This document shows positions 12,472 to 23,955 of a stretch of 64,000 bases of DNA, piece after piece. Origin of the DNA: Tridacna crocea (Eukaryota; Mollusca; Bivalvia; Cardiida; Cardiidae). The notes below the pieces were generated by a model. That model searched no databases, was not told the DNA's origin, and saw only the letters and a program-made list of their open reading frames with translations. Location: positions 34,688,172 to 34,752,171 of the forward strand of contig OX031063.1 in the NCBI GenBank assembly GCA_943736015.1, in the 5' to 3' direction. How positions within the stretch are numbered: the first letter of the stretch is position 1; the number at the start of each line of letters is the position of its first letter. The position numbers and the translations under genes were made by a program.

Positions 12472-13059
12472 CTGCTATAATCAAAGATAGTGAAATGTTT
12501 TTTCTCCATGTAATATAAACATATATGTAGTAAGGCGAAAATTATTTCCAGTTTTGCCAGCGCGTACATCTTGTATCGAGCGAAAGAAAGGAAAGGGTAA
12601 AAGATAAAATACAAGGAGGTAGGTACAGTTGCCAACAACCAAGTTGAATGCTCAAAATTGGACTAAAGTTCTAAGTAAGTTCCACATGTATAAGTTAATA
12701 ACGCCTGAATATTAAATTTTATTCGATGATCTTAATTCTAAATCAAAGAAAAGCTATCAAATTGGCTTAGGAGTTCTGGTTATTCTTCCAAATTCGAGTC
12801 TAAAGTTGACATAAAATATATGTGAGCCATGCTTTGTGATGGAAATAGAGGTTTGATACCTCTGTATTGACTCATATCAGCCTAGGCAGGCTAATATGGG
12901 TTGCAGCTTTTTGCTATATGATGATTTGATTGTTTTCGCACAATGCGTCATGGAGATGCACAAAATCTCCTATTCCCAAGGCCACATGTGACTAATTATA
13001 AAAGGCTGGCGGACTAGGAGTCTGAAATAGCGAGGTTACTGCATGTTATATTTACTAAC

Positions 13060-13234
13060 ATGTATTTAACGGAGTCAAGCCGTCGATAAATTCCTCAACC
13101 AGAACTGAAGATCCAGGTTGAATATCCTGAAGCAACTCATTAACAGCATCAAGGATAGCATTCTCATCTGTTTTACCATGGTAGGAGACACCGATGCTGC
13201 CGTAACATTGCGGACCAGACGGTTTCACCACAAC
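13060..13234 (-). CDS. copy A exon 5, ATP-grasp-like loop exon
   Basis: Encodes VVVKPSGPQCYGSIGVSYHG and then an acidic stretch ending VLVEEFIDGLTPLNT. A lysine and proline followed by a Gly/Ser loop and then an EEF strand is the pattern of an ATP-grasp nucleotide-binding lobe. It precedes the catalytic ATP-grasp exons by about 400 residues, so it may be a second, N-terminal ATP-grasp-like unit. Acceptor CTGTAG and donor GTTAGT; phase 0 to phase 1. Confidence 0.7.
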
Positions 13235-13294
13235 CTACAGAAAAGTAACTGAAATATATCGCACAGTTAGACTTTGTCCTTTCCTTAACTTTGG

Positions 13295-13568
13295 CATGGA
13301 GATGCACAAAATCTCCTATTCCCAAGGCCACATGTGACTAATTATAAAAGGCTGGCGGACTAGGAGTCTGAAAGAGCGAGGTTACTGCATGTTATATTTA
13401 CTAACATGTATTTAACGGAGTCAAGCCGTCGATAAATTCCTCAACCAGAACTGAAGATCCAGGTTGAATATCCTGAAGCAACTCATTAACAGCATCAAAG
13501 ATAGCATTCTAATCTGTTTTACCATGGCATGAGACCCCGATGCTGCCGTAACATTGCGGACCAGACGA
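13295..13568 (-). pseudogene. decayed tandem duplicate of copy A exon 5
   Basis: The block 12951-13215 (exon 5 plus its 3' intron) is repeated in direct orientation at about 13295-13568. The second copy ends 19 bases short of the exon's 5' boundary, so it has no acceptor of its own at that edge. It carries a GAG to TAG change in the exon (TAG complement at about 13511-13513) and several substitutions. The missing acceptor side reappears at about 14835 beyond an inserted repeat. The extra exon therefore cannot be spliced in usefully. Copy B has only one exon 5. Confidence 0.8.
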
Positions 13569-13586
13569 ATATGTAGTCTTATCTTA

Positions 13587-14795
13587 TGGCCGTGTCACAC
13601 AGCCGCTGACGTATAAATTTCGCACGATTTACGCATAAAAATGGAAAAATCTGGATTTATACGCGGCGATAATAGAAAATTTGGTGGTTATACGTGAAAT
13701 TTTGACAGATGAATCACGCAAGAATGACGCAGAAACTACGTATAATTACGCATGAAACACGAATACACCGCGCAAAGAACACGCATATCCACTGAAAAGC
13801 CAATTTTCTAGATAATAAAACACGAAAGAAATTCGTATGATTTACGCATGATTCCCGCAAAGCACGAATGAATTGCACATGCTCCGCTCACAGATCGCGT
13901 ATGTTTTACGCATGAATCGCGCATGTTCCGCGCATGCTTCACGTCTGCAACTTGTGTATAAATTTGCCACCTCCGCTGCATTTCTTCACAAACCATTGAT
14001 CGTCACTTCTCATCTCCACATCATTCTGTCGTAGATTCCAAGTTCGAATCTTCTTCCACGCCTTTTTCTCCTCCTGTGGTTCAGGATCTGCTGGAGCTGG
14101 ACCATTTGGTTGTTGTGCTGCTGAAGGAGGAAGGCAAGAACTTCTCTGCGTTGGGGATTCATGGTCTCCTCTCTTGAATGTCATACAACAGAGATGTGAA
14201 CCCATGGACGGCATGATGTAGACTGATGCAGGGGTACGAAATCGACCGGTTTATATACCCTGTCTCCATACGCGTTTCTTGCGTGAAGCATGCGTGATTC
14301 CAACGTAAATCTAGCGTATTTCATCTGTTTTTTATAGGTGATCCATGCGTAATGTGTGTTGTTTCTTAGCGGTATACGCGAAATATTAGTGATGCATCAG
14401 CGATATATGAGTGTTATATCCGTGAAAGGTTCGTTAAACATAAGCGGACATACGTGGAATGGTCATGAAAATTGCCAACTTTGCGTATGTATCGCGCACA
14501 TACGCGTATGGATTACGCACGAATTACGTAAGAATTACGTAAAAACTACGTAAATTACGCATAGATCGCGTAAATCCAAACAGTCGAAAAATTTTGTGCA
14601 GCTCAAAACCGTTTTCGCGTATGTCCACGTATGCTCACCCTGGACTCCACTGGCTGCGCACAGAGACGAATGAAATGCGCATGAAAAACGTATGAATTAC
14701 GTATATCGCGCATGTATTGCGTATCTCTGCGTATGCCTCACATTTTATACGTAGTTTATGCGTAATTTATGCGTAAGTGCTGTGTGACACGGCCT
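13587..14795. mobile_element. non-autonomous Harbinger-like DNA transposon (about 1.2 kb)
   Basis: Ends carry the inverted repeat GGCCGTGTCACACAGC and its complement at 14779-14794. The element is flanked by TTA on both sides (13584-13586 and 14796-14798). A near-identical uninterrupted target occurs at about 26120-26178, where a single TTA is present, which confirms a 3-base target duplication typical of PIF/Harbinger elements. The interior is filled with short repeats built around ACGCATGAATTACGTAT-like words in both orientations. An open frame at 13939-14214 (-) is not recognised as a transposase. It sits inside the duplicated exon-5 region of copy A and is absent from copy B. Confidence 0.75.
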
Positions 14796-15194
14796 TTAGA
14801 CCTACGCTTTACGATTATATAGCAGACATTATGGCGACCTACAGAAAAGTAACTAAAATATATCGCACAGTTAGACTTTATCCTTTCCTTACCTTTGGCA
14901 TGGTTCAGTTATTGAGTATAGATAAGATTAAACATACTTGTTAGAAAAGAGGCTGTATCAGAGATTATACATTGTGGATACCCGCATTTTTCTCTTTTTC
15001 CCATAATGTGTTCACAAACGTTCTTCCTCAGAGTCGATATAACACGGGACTGTGTGGTGAAGCGTTAATGGATGACCTTACTCATCAAGTCAGATCATTT
15101 TGTTTACAAGGGTAGCAGAGAAAATCGTTATGTCTTCCACTCGTATGACATTTCTCGCGATCTGATTGGATGATATGCTCCGAACATAATAATT

Positions 15195-15456
15195 GGAGTG
15201 CAACACGCGAAAAGGTGCATTTGGACCTTTGCGTAAAATGTCGTCGCGGATTAGCCTGCGCTGTCCGCGCAGGCTAATCCGAGATGACACTTTACGACTA
15301 CATTAGATTTTGTGCTACAGTAAACTTGCGTAAAACAGAAAATCACATAAAAATCGGAAAGTGTCGTTTCGGATTAGCCTGTGCAGACGGCAAAAGCTGA
15401 TCCGAGACGACACTTTACGCAAATGTCCGAATGCACCTTTTCACGTGTTGCACTCC
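15195..15456. mobile_element. CACGCG-family MITE, A-only insertion
   Basis: Ends GGAGTGCAACACGCG and CACGTGTTGCACTCC, flanked by ATAATT on both sides. Copy B reads straight through at about 50237-50245. This and the 4365 copy show the family moved after A and B diverged. Confidence 0.8.
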
Positions 15457-16011
15457 ATAATTCTTGTACACAAACATATCCACGTAAAAGCAGTTCCCCT
15501 CTTGGAAGTCATTACTACATTATCGAGACAACATCTAAAATGGCGGCGTCCAGCGATTGAGTAGCCTGCATCATATTATTACTAGTTTTCCTTGATAGTT
15601 GTAATCAAAGGGGAAGAATGGGTTATTTCTTAGAGTAAACGAAAATAGTTACAATTATTATCGTTTGATATTATCACTCTAAAACAAATACACGAGGTTA
15701 ACACGAGCCATCCTTTCGTCAGGTAAGAAAATTGTGAAATGTCGATACTCATACTCGGTACTGTTAGAAGCATAATCTAATGGTCGTTTGCTTTTGCCAA
15801 CAAGCCATTAAAATGCATTAATTTTACTTACCCTAAAGTTATTTAAATCCATGTTTAAATAAAATACATCGAATGTCTATCGCAGTGACGACATTAAGCT
15901 CATTTACCAAACTGCACGTTTTACCAAGATTTCAGGCCATAAGACAGAGAACATCCATTTAATACATGTAGAAATTGAAGAACTTGCAGTATTGAATTCT
16001 GTGTATGGTAA

Positions 16012-16119
16012 TGTGGCAGGGGACTTGGAAATTTGTTAACGGCTGTGGTGAACCATGTAGACCGAACCTGTTGACATGGTTCACCACGGTCGTGAACAAG
16101 ATTCCAGGTCCCCTGCCAC
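16012..16119. mobile_element. foldback MITE with GTGGCAGGGGACTTGG arms
   Basis: Arms GTGGCAGGGGACTTGG...GTGGTGAACCATG and the complement ending CCCCTGCCAC enclose a short loop. Copy B (about 50811-50910) has the left arm but its right arm is eroded. Confidence 0.7.
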
Positions 16120-16386
16120 TTGACCGTACAACTAATACCGTACAGTATGATACACTATGTTTGGCATTGATAACCCCGCTTGGCATCAAAGATGAATTTT
16201 GATGCTTCTGCCGGTCGCATAGATCAAGATCAGTCTGCACAGCACGTAGATCTACACTGTTCTCTTTTGACCATGAATTCGGAAAAAAAAACTTGGTCTC
16301 TTTAAGCGACAGATACTAATGTCTGCAGTGCCGAAACAAAAACAGGTTTGTATTACCAAAAATGTTACATGACCATAATTAGTTAC

Positions 16387-16698
16387 CTTGGTGACGTCAC
16401 TCATCGGGTAACTGTTCAGAAACTCTTGGATTCTCTTGTGAATTTCTCCGCCTTCCTTTGTCTGTAGCCTCACAATCATTATATTTCTGTGTTTGTTTGG
16501 AATACCGTAAGTGGGATGATACATAAAAGCCAGGGTGATTGGATACGCCATTCCAACATCCGCCATGATACATCGTGTCCAAACTTTATTGTCAATAAGC
16601 TCGGATAACTTGACGGAACTGCTGATTGGGCACTCTAAATCATTCTATGATGATACAAATAAGAGCTTTGCAAAGCGGCGCATATACATCAGAAAGGG
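16387..16698 (-). pseudogene. copy A exon 4 with in-frame TAG
   Basis: This 104-codon exon is phase 0 at both ends and includes MADVGMAYPITLAFMYHPTY. Codon 18 is TAG (16645-16647) where copy B has CAG; the preceding codon also changed, CCA to TCA. The rest of the exon stays open and its splice sites are intact (AG before the exon, GTAACT donor after it), so the disabling change appears young. Confidence 0.8.
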
Positions 16699-18864
16699 CT
16701 TGTCATTGAAATGGGTTAAAATCTAGAGCGCCTGCAGATATCAAAATTAAAATAAAAGTCACATGCACAACTGCACATCATAGAGATTCAACTTATTCCT
16801 ATGAAAACAGTTGGAGGGGTATCGCACACAATAAATTGCTAAAGGACGGACTGACGGACGGACTGACGGGGCCATAATATCATACGACCCTTCGGGCGTA
16901 TAAAAAGTATTTACGGAGTATGTAAATGCCTATACGTATTTATATAAAGGGTTGACAGAGGGGTGAGAGAAAGTAGAACTTGAATCTTTATAAAACAGAC
17001 AAAACATAAAATCTTCATACACACAACCTTAAGCATCGATTATTTAAGCATCTAAGGGATTTGAACCAAAGCTGTATAAAACCTCTTCCAACGAATATGA
17101 AAATCTTTGATATTGCCTACAGATGAAAGAAAAGGCGTCACATTCTCTATTCTTGCCGACGAAGTCACCATGATTAGGAACCAGGCTTCACGCTTTGTAG
17201 AGCCAAACCTAGATAGAATGCTTAAAGCCGCCTGAAACTGACATACTCGTACACAGTTCGCAAAATCTGCTTATGTCCGTATCAATTGTTATAATAGGTA
17301 AATTCAATTTCTTCTGTAATAATTTTGCCAGAGAAAACTTTGTGAAAACAATCATGAAACATTACAGATAATGTACATGGATTGAGTATGAAATATTCGA
17401 GTATGTACAATTACTTAGTCCATAACAGCCCAAAACACACAAAAATGTCTGCCAGGAGTAAAGAGTAAGCATGTTGCGGAAGAGATCATTTCCTATGGAC
17501 CAGAACATAAGTAACGTTTTAATGTGGGATCCAACTTTTGCTTTACCTCAAATTTCTCCCCGTCATTTCTCTGTCCTCCTGTGATATTTCCAGTGAAAAA
17601 GTCCAAAAAGTATGTTACTTTTCGGGGTGGTTTAAACACATCAATATAGGACTGTCCATTTTTGTGAAAAGTTATTGCTTTTGTCACCCATAGCCCACTG
17701 GAGCAATAGTGTCCTCCCTCGTCCTTTTTAGACAACCAGGTTGTTGATAAGATAAGATGGAATGTATCGGGTGCTTGCTTGCCACCTTTTGTAAATGAAG
17801 GACAATGGGAAGTAAATCCTGACGATGATTTAAACCAAACAGCACTAAAATATTGTGGAATTGCTTTTAGTCTATATTCTTTCTATGCATACGCATCTTA
17901 TGTTACTGAATCGGTGCTTACTAGAAGAGAATCTGTTTTAGGTTTGAAAACATCTCAGTTAAAAATTGATCAAGATAAATTTGAATTAGAATAGAAATAC
18001 CATCGAAAGAAAACACTTTTACATAAAGTTTGTAAAATGGCTTTCTGGATTAAAAGTGTTGTCTGTATGTGATATGTCAAAATGTTTACCTTCAAGGAGT
18101 AATCCAACAATTTCACAAGGCGAGGCCAAGATGGCTGCTGTCACATGTTCTGCATTATTGGTATTTCTCGGAGTAAGTGTACGGTCTATCGTTTCCGGGT
18201 GCCCCGTCTCTAGCAGTGTATATTGTAGGGAGTCATAGTAATCTCTCACGTAGCGGTCTTCAGCCTGCTTCTGTTTGTTAGAAGCATAATCATTTTACAT
18301 GTCGTAGATAGCAACAATACTAATATAATAGTTCATCGAGATATAATAGTGGATTATGGTTTGATATTTCATGGTAACGACTAATAAAGAATAAAGATTT
18401 CATATTTCTAATTCTTCAGTTGAAGGCGAAAAACAATAGTTTCTGCTCAGTAATAACCCAAATAAATCAGACGGCAATGTGACGTTTTACTTAATATTGT
18501 AATGTGTTGTTATGTGGGACGGGTTCGCTACACTGTGAATTACTGAAAAAAACTGTTCTTAATTTTCTCCAAAGGCCCAAGAAAATTGTTATAAGTATGA
18601 AGTAAAAAGAACATTGTCTTGTTCAGTGAAAGATCGAAATTTGTTTCATCTCGTGAACATCATTGGTTTTGCTCCTCGCGAAAATATTACCGATGATGTT
18701 CACTCGATGAAGCGAAATTCTATTTTTCACAGAAAAAGAAATATCCTCTGTATATACCATCCGTATAAATATACATGTACCAACGTTTTCAGCGACAAAA
18801 ATACAAACGACCGCTTTCAAAAACTGAAAAAAAAGCCACACGTTTCAAATCTTGATTAAACGTT

Positions 18865-19367
18865 CTGTCAAGTATGAAGCAAGGGCAACAACCTACGTCA
18901 CAGGAAGTGATATCGGACCTTGGCATTTTCATAACTTATGTCCGCCATATTGAAAAGTAAGTACAATATGAAGATAGAATGAGGCTAGCGTGGGTGGATA
19001 CAAACAAACTACAAAGACTATCATATATTTATCAAAGACATTAGATGAATACATTTAATATTCTGATGTTTTGGACAGGAAGCAGATGGCTATATGCACA
19101 AACACTTTGACCAAATATCAAAAAGTGATTGGGTTTTAATAGTTGGTCGAAGTCTATTCCATTATTACAAGTAGTTAACAAAAGCTTTGACAAAAAACAA
19201 CGTCCCTAGGCATTGCACGCTTTGGAGAGGTCTAAAGACTTTTTTAGATCATTTAAAGGAACGATTACAAAAAACCACTCCTACCAAACACGCACAATGA
19301 CTTTATAACAAGGGTCCGATATCACTACCTGTGACGTCACACTGACGTACGTTGTGAGGGGTGATAA
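18865..19367. mobile_element. A-only insertion with inverted repeats
   Basis: Inverted repeats at 18895-18921 and 19310-19337 share ACGTCACAGG and GTGATATCGGACC with few mismatches. Copy B is continuous at about 53975. No coding frame is recognised inside. Likely a non-autonomous DNA transposon; the exact ends are uncertain because the flanks have changed. Confidence 0.6.
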
Positions 19368-19397
19368 AGGTATACAATAAAAATTTGAATCACCTAC

Positions 19398-19557
19398 ATC
19401 TTTGTGATCAATTCCTGCAGCTGCCAAATCAACGTCTGTATTCCATATAGGTATGAACGCACCGCGAGCTTTCGAGTACTGCTCTCCCAAAGCTTCAAAC
19501 CTTTCCTGGAAACTCGTCATCATGAACTGAGTACAGGTGTCCTAATACACGAGGGCG
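19398..19557 (-). pseudogene. copy A exon 1 (first recognised), TAG upstream of the first ATG
   Basis: The exon follows a CCCTTTTCCAACAG acceptor and ends at donor GTAGGT after DHKD. From its first ATG (19523) it encodes MMTSFQERFEALGEQYSKAR onward. In copy B the frame stays open upstream of this ATG (ALVYLDICTQF), but in A the leucine codon is TAG at 19542-19544. If translation starts at the MM pair the stop is harmless 5' leader. If coding begins in an exon still further upstream, A is broken here. No earlier exon was recognised in either copy. Confidence 0.6.
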
Positions 19558-19760
19558 CTGTTGGAAAAGGGCTTTTAATGCGGCATAAAATACCGAGCAA
19601 GTGATCACAAAATCATAGATACATAAAATCGAGTTAGTCTTAAAACTGGTTGAATCTTGAGGTAGACTGGTCCTTTGACCAAATGCAGCCTTTCGGGACT
19701 TCTTCAAGATGCAATAATTACATTTTAATCACATTTTACTTAACATGAATCGTAGATATG

Positions 19761-20023
19761 TGGCTTGCAAACACGCGGAAAGGAGCATGCTGACATTTGC
19801 CTAAAGTGTCGTCTCAGATCAGCCTGCGCAGTCCGCGCAGGCTCATCTGAGACGGCACTTTACGCTAATATTAGATTTTGTCTTACACTAGACTTGCGGG
19901 AAACAGAAAATCACACACGATCGGAAAGTGTCGTCTTGGATCAGCTTGCGCAGACTGCACAGGCTTATCGCAGACGACACTTTACGATAATGTCCGAATG
20001 CCCCTTTTCGCGTGTGGAAGACC
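19761..20023. mobile_element. CACGCG-family MITE shared by both copies (A)
   Basis: Ends TGGCTTGCAAACACGCGG and CGCGTGTGGAAGACCA with two hairpins. The same element lies at 54384-54646 in copy B, so it inserted before the duplication. Confidence 0.8.
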
Positions 20024-20253
20024 ATTATATGAGCCTTGCTCTGATAAACCGAGGCTTAATGCATCTCCACGATGCATATTACAAAGCATTTTATAACAGT
20101 AACACACCAAAATAGTGCGTTTTATCTGACAACCTAGTGAACTATGAGATACACTGACCTTTTTACATGGCGAAAATCTACCAAAAGCAAAAAGTTTATC
20201 TATACTTTGTCACATGACGGTATCGCTTTATCACCTATTTCTTCCAGGAAGAG

Positions 20254-20395
20254 AGTTGTCTGTCTGTCTGTCTGTCTGCCTATCCGCCCGCGCGCCAACA
20301 CGCCGTTCCGTCCGTCCGTCCGTCCGTCCGTCCGTCCGTCCGTCCGTCTGTCCTTCCTTCCTTCCTTCCTTCCTTCCTCCCTTCCTTCCTTATTT
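20254..20395. repeat. compound microsatellite (TCTG)n (TCCG)n (TTCC)n, copy A
   Basis: Consecutive runs of four-base repeats beginning in CTGTCTGTCTG, then CCGTCCGTCCG, then CCTTCCTTCC. The matching array in copy B (about 54930-55025) differs in run lengths. Confidence 0.9.
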
Positions 20396-20808
20396 TTTCC
20401 CGTTGATATTCTACAGTAACATCTTGCTAATTCGAGCATTGATGTAAAAGACAATTTGATTCGAATTCTAGGTACAATCGAAAAACCCATGGACTACTTT
20501 AAGAAGCTCGAGTAGTATATCTTTTTTTTTTTTTTTTTTTCTTTATAATTAATTATAATTAATTGATGTCATTGACAGATCTGCTGTTGCGGATTATTTT
20601 TTACTTTTAGACTCACGCGATTCAAGGACCTTTAACGGATAGTGTAGATCAAAATCAGACTGGACAAAGTAAGCAACCTGATCTTGCATCTATACCATCC
20701 CATACGTAGATACTTTCCCCGAAATGCAATGTAGAACTCTGAAATAACAAAATCGGAGTTTTTACTCTCGACTGAAAGTTTAATCTAATTTGTTTGGTAA
20801 GTTTGGGG

Positions 20809-21039
20809 TTTCACCCAATACCACATAATCCCTACTTTTGACGACCCTGAGAAAGAAGCCTTAAGAAAACATTGTGGGAAAAGGAGAAAATGCTGGTTAC
20901 CCGCATTTTCCCCTTTTCCCCACAATGTCTTCTAAATTTTACAACATAAATTTCAAATTTTCAGTCACTTTTATTCTGTCGTCTGCAAATGCCTTCGATA
21001 TGAACAAAACTAAAATTTTGTCGTTTGGCAAAGACTTAG
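20809..21039. mobile_element. TTAA-type MITE, A-only
   Basis: Left end near CACCCAATACCACATAATCC, core hairpin GGAGAAAATGCTGGTTACC with its complement, right end near GTCGTTTGGCAAAGACTTA. Terminal TTAA words are mutated. Copy B has a different, longer block at this position. Confidence 0.65.
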
Positions 21040-23830
21040 ACAAATTTCAATGCCTTTTACCAAAAGACAAAAGACCCTTTGTGTAAAAAGCTTTGAAGAT
21101 AACAACTGATATTAGGCTGAAATGAACGAATACGCCTCTCAAAGGTTAGAAAATATTGGAAGAAGGATAGAATTGTCGCTTCTTCCGACAACGTTTTGAA
21201 AGTTCCTATAGACTCTGATGATCGTAGAAGCAAGTGTTGGATTGGTAAGACAAAGTGTCGCATAATTATTTGAATAATCAAATTTCATATAATTTAAATT
21301 CAAAACGTTGCTGTAATCAATAATGTTTGCTTTTCTAATTACTTGCTTCTTCCGCTACAAAGAAAAAGTGCAGTTTGCAACGGTTCCGCAGCAGAATGAA
21401 AACACAGCTCTGAAAAAAAAAAACATAATATAAACATATAAAGTATTGGACACTGTGGATCAGAGATCAGGCTGCGCATAATCTGCTGTCTAATCTTGAT
21501 CTACTCCGTCCGTAAGACCTCATTATGTCTTCTATAGTAAGAAAAAAGAAAATTTACGTATTAATCTACCTGTAAAAAATAATCTATCTAGTCTTTATCA
21601 CTTATTTACATTTTCTCTTACTAATTTATCGTAGCCTCCTCCTCCTTTTTTTAAAAGAAAAAGTGACTTTCACGTCCGTCGCCTGAAAGGAAACTCCAAA
21701 GAAATGCTTTAACTCTATCACTATATTCGCCAAAATCCAGCGCAAACCAGATCGGCACTCATTATAAGATACATTAATTTTGTTTATGTATGAAAACGGA
21801 TGTGACGGTGATATATCGATATAATGAAAAACAAAAAAAGTACTGAAAGTGCTGGAACCCGGTTTGGTGCTAGTTTACAAATTGAACACCACTTAACGAT
21901 GTTATTTAGGAAAGAAGCCTAATGGTTGGGAAGAATATTTTGCCAAGAATTAGTAAATTAAACTCCTGGAGAGCATGAACAGGTACACATGCCTCCACGA
22001 TAGTGGATATAAGTATTTTGCACGCAAGCCGTTAATTCTTCTGACGGCTTTGAATAAGTTACTTTTTCATATGTGTGTTATTCATTTCCATTGGCATTGA
22101 AGGACATAATGGCTATATCTCGAAGGGTTTGTTTCTTGAGGGATTTTTTTTAAAATAACATATATATATATATATATACAAAATTAGACTATTGCTCTGT
22201 GAAATTCTAGCTAAAGTCAGTGGTAAAAAATACCAATTCATGTCAGCCTGTGCAGTTCGTGCAGACTGACCTCGTTCCAAACCCCATGTCAAAGGTGACT
22301 TTTTTGCAAGTCACAGAACCATTTTACCCTATGGCTAAGTCAGTTGTAAAACAAAAAGGATCCGTATTACGCAAAGGATAGTTTTATAAAGTGTATAACG
22401 GAGGTGCAACACTCTCTTTCCTACATGTAAATTACATACATTTTTTACCAAAGACCCCTTTCTCTCCGCACAAACATGCAAATATTATATCAGCGAGATT
22501 TATCAAACGTTATCTGTAAGTGGCATTTTGAGTTGAAGTTTAAGTGGTCCTGAAGATTAAGTTGATCTGAAGGGGATCCGAATATTTCCTCAAAGTTTCA
22601 TACTTTCATATCATTTATCAATAAATATTGATACTTAAGCTCAGTCACGAATACATTTGTTACATGATTCAGTAAATATTGCATAACGAAACTTTCAATA
22701 TGATTACCCCACTGTGGTGGAACATAATACTGTTGCCCCAATTGCATATGGGTGTATGCCTCTGTTTATGACAATATTATTTATGCCTACGGAATCAATG
22801 AGGATCATTTAGGAAATTCTTTCTTTATAGAAAACAATTTAAGGGTTTATTAAGAATGGACGTAAACCCGAAATTTTACAGTATTGAAACAAGCAAGGAA
22901 CCCATTTATTGCTTTCGGATCTACTGGTTTCAAATGGGTATGAGCTAAAGCAGCTTAAGAAGTATGAAAAAAACTATCAGAATTAGCCCCATTACAATGG
23001 TTATAGATGTATAAAAAAACATTAACAGGACTTTTAGTGTACTAATCCGGTTAAACCGTTACAACATCTGTTGCAGAATTTCCCATGTGAGGACTTACGT
23101 TACTATCTGCACGGCTTCTTAAAGGGAGTTAAGCCAAAGCAACATCCGGTCTATGAGAATGTTAACGCTCTTCGTAAGTTTAAAATCCAGGTTATGCCAA
23201 TATAATGGTTATTTTCATCGGCAGAAATTGGGAGCCGACGCTGAGGTTTATATGTGTAACTTTACGTTCCTTTGAGTGCAGTACTATGTAATCATTACAT
23301 ACTTTGATAGTGTCCCTATGTATTTGCACTGGATGAAAGCATGCAATATTTATTCATATTGCACACTTTCATATTACATAGTTTAGAGCTTTTTTTTCAC
23401 GTGCGTTGCTAAGTACGGAACTATTTCAAAACCCGGCATTTCAATTAAATCTAAATATGAAGGGCCGATATTTTGAAAAAAATCAGCATCAGACATCAAG
23501 ATTTACAAACTTTTCAAAGCATTGTTCTTATTAAAAACGTGATAAATAAACAGAATATTTGTTTCCCAAATGACAGTCACTACAAAATTATGAGAAAATG
23601 TCTAAAGAAAATACATATCGACGATGAATTTTTTAAGCGATGAAAAGGATTCTATCTTGTCGCCGTCTTGTTTGTTTACATACCATGAGCAACGATTACG
23701 TCATTACACTGAAACTTTCGCGAAAGCAAAAAAAAAAACGTCTCGACGCTTTTTGAATGAATAAGGCTGTTTTCGATAAAATTATACAGTTCAATCACGG
23801 AAAGTTATGTAAACAATACCAAAGTATACA
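21040..23830. other. gene-free stretch of copy A
   Basis: No recognised gene. It holds a (TA)n run at 22162-22179, a short hairpin with GTCAGCCTGTGCAGTTCGTG at about 22240, and a short frame at 21137-21245 that is open in both copies but changes many residues between them. The matching stretch of copy B is about 56334-59890. Confidence 0.6.
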
Positions 23831-23836
23831 ATAAAA

Positions 23837-23955
23837 AGGTTGTTGCACTTGTATGGGAATATATTGTGTTGAATTCGTTCTTTTGGCGTTGTCGTGCAAC
23901 TCTGCCAAAGAACTCGTTCAACACAATATTTTCCCATACAAGTGCAATAACCTAT
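23837..23955. mobile_element. hairpin with TTGCACTTGTATGGGAATAT arms
   Basis: Arms of about 45 bases pair across a loop containing TTTGGCGTTGTCGTGCAAC. Present in both copies (about 59920-60033 in B), so it predates the duplication. Confidence 0.7.

Larger units (their letters stand above)
3519..19557 (-). pseudogene. CARNS1-like: carnosine synthase-like gene, copy A (probably disabled)
   Basis: Fourteen exons in transcript order: 19557-19398, 18270-18090, 17785-17547, 16698-16387, 13234-13060, 12471-12371, 11973-11742, 10932-10792, 10339-10179, 7676-7454, 7028-6866, 6363-6080, 5400-5314, 4003-3519. Every exon length equals that of copy B and all phases join. The product would be an ATP-grasp ligase of the carnosine synthase family, with FPAIVKLEHG, EHDVDVVIF and EINARMGGFYLRDW. 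Two in-frame TAG codons are present. One in exon 4 (16645-16647, a glutamine in B) would stop translation near residue 200. One in exon 1 (19542-19544, a leucine in B) lies upstream of the first ATG and could be untranslated. A decayed second copy of exon 5 and a doubled exon-10 donor add to the picture of decay. An allele of B, or a protein starting at an internal ATG, cannot be excluded. Confidence 0.7.

Noticed and set aside
20144-20490. Open frames on both strands over a proline/serine/arginine-rich stretch
   Set aside because: They are translations of the TCTG/TCCG/TTCC microsatellite and differ in frame and length in copy B.
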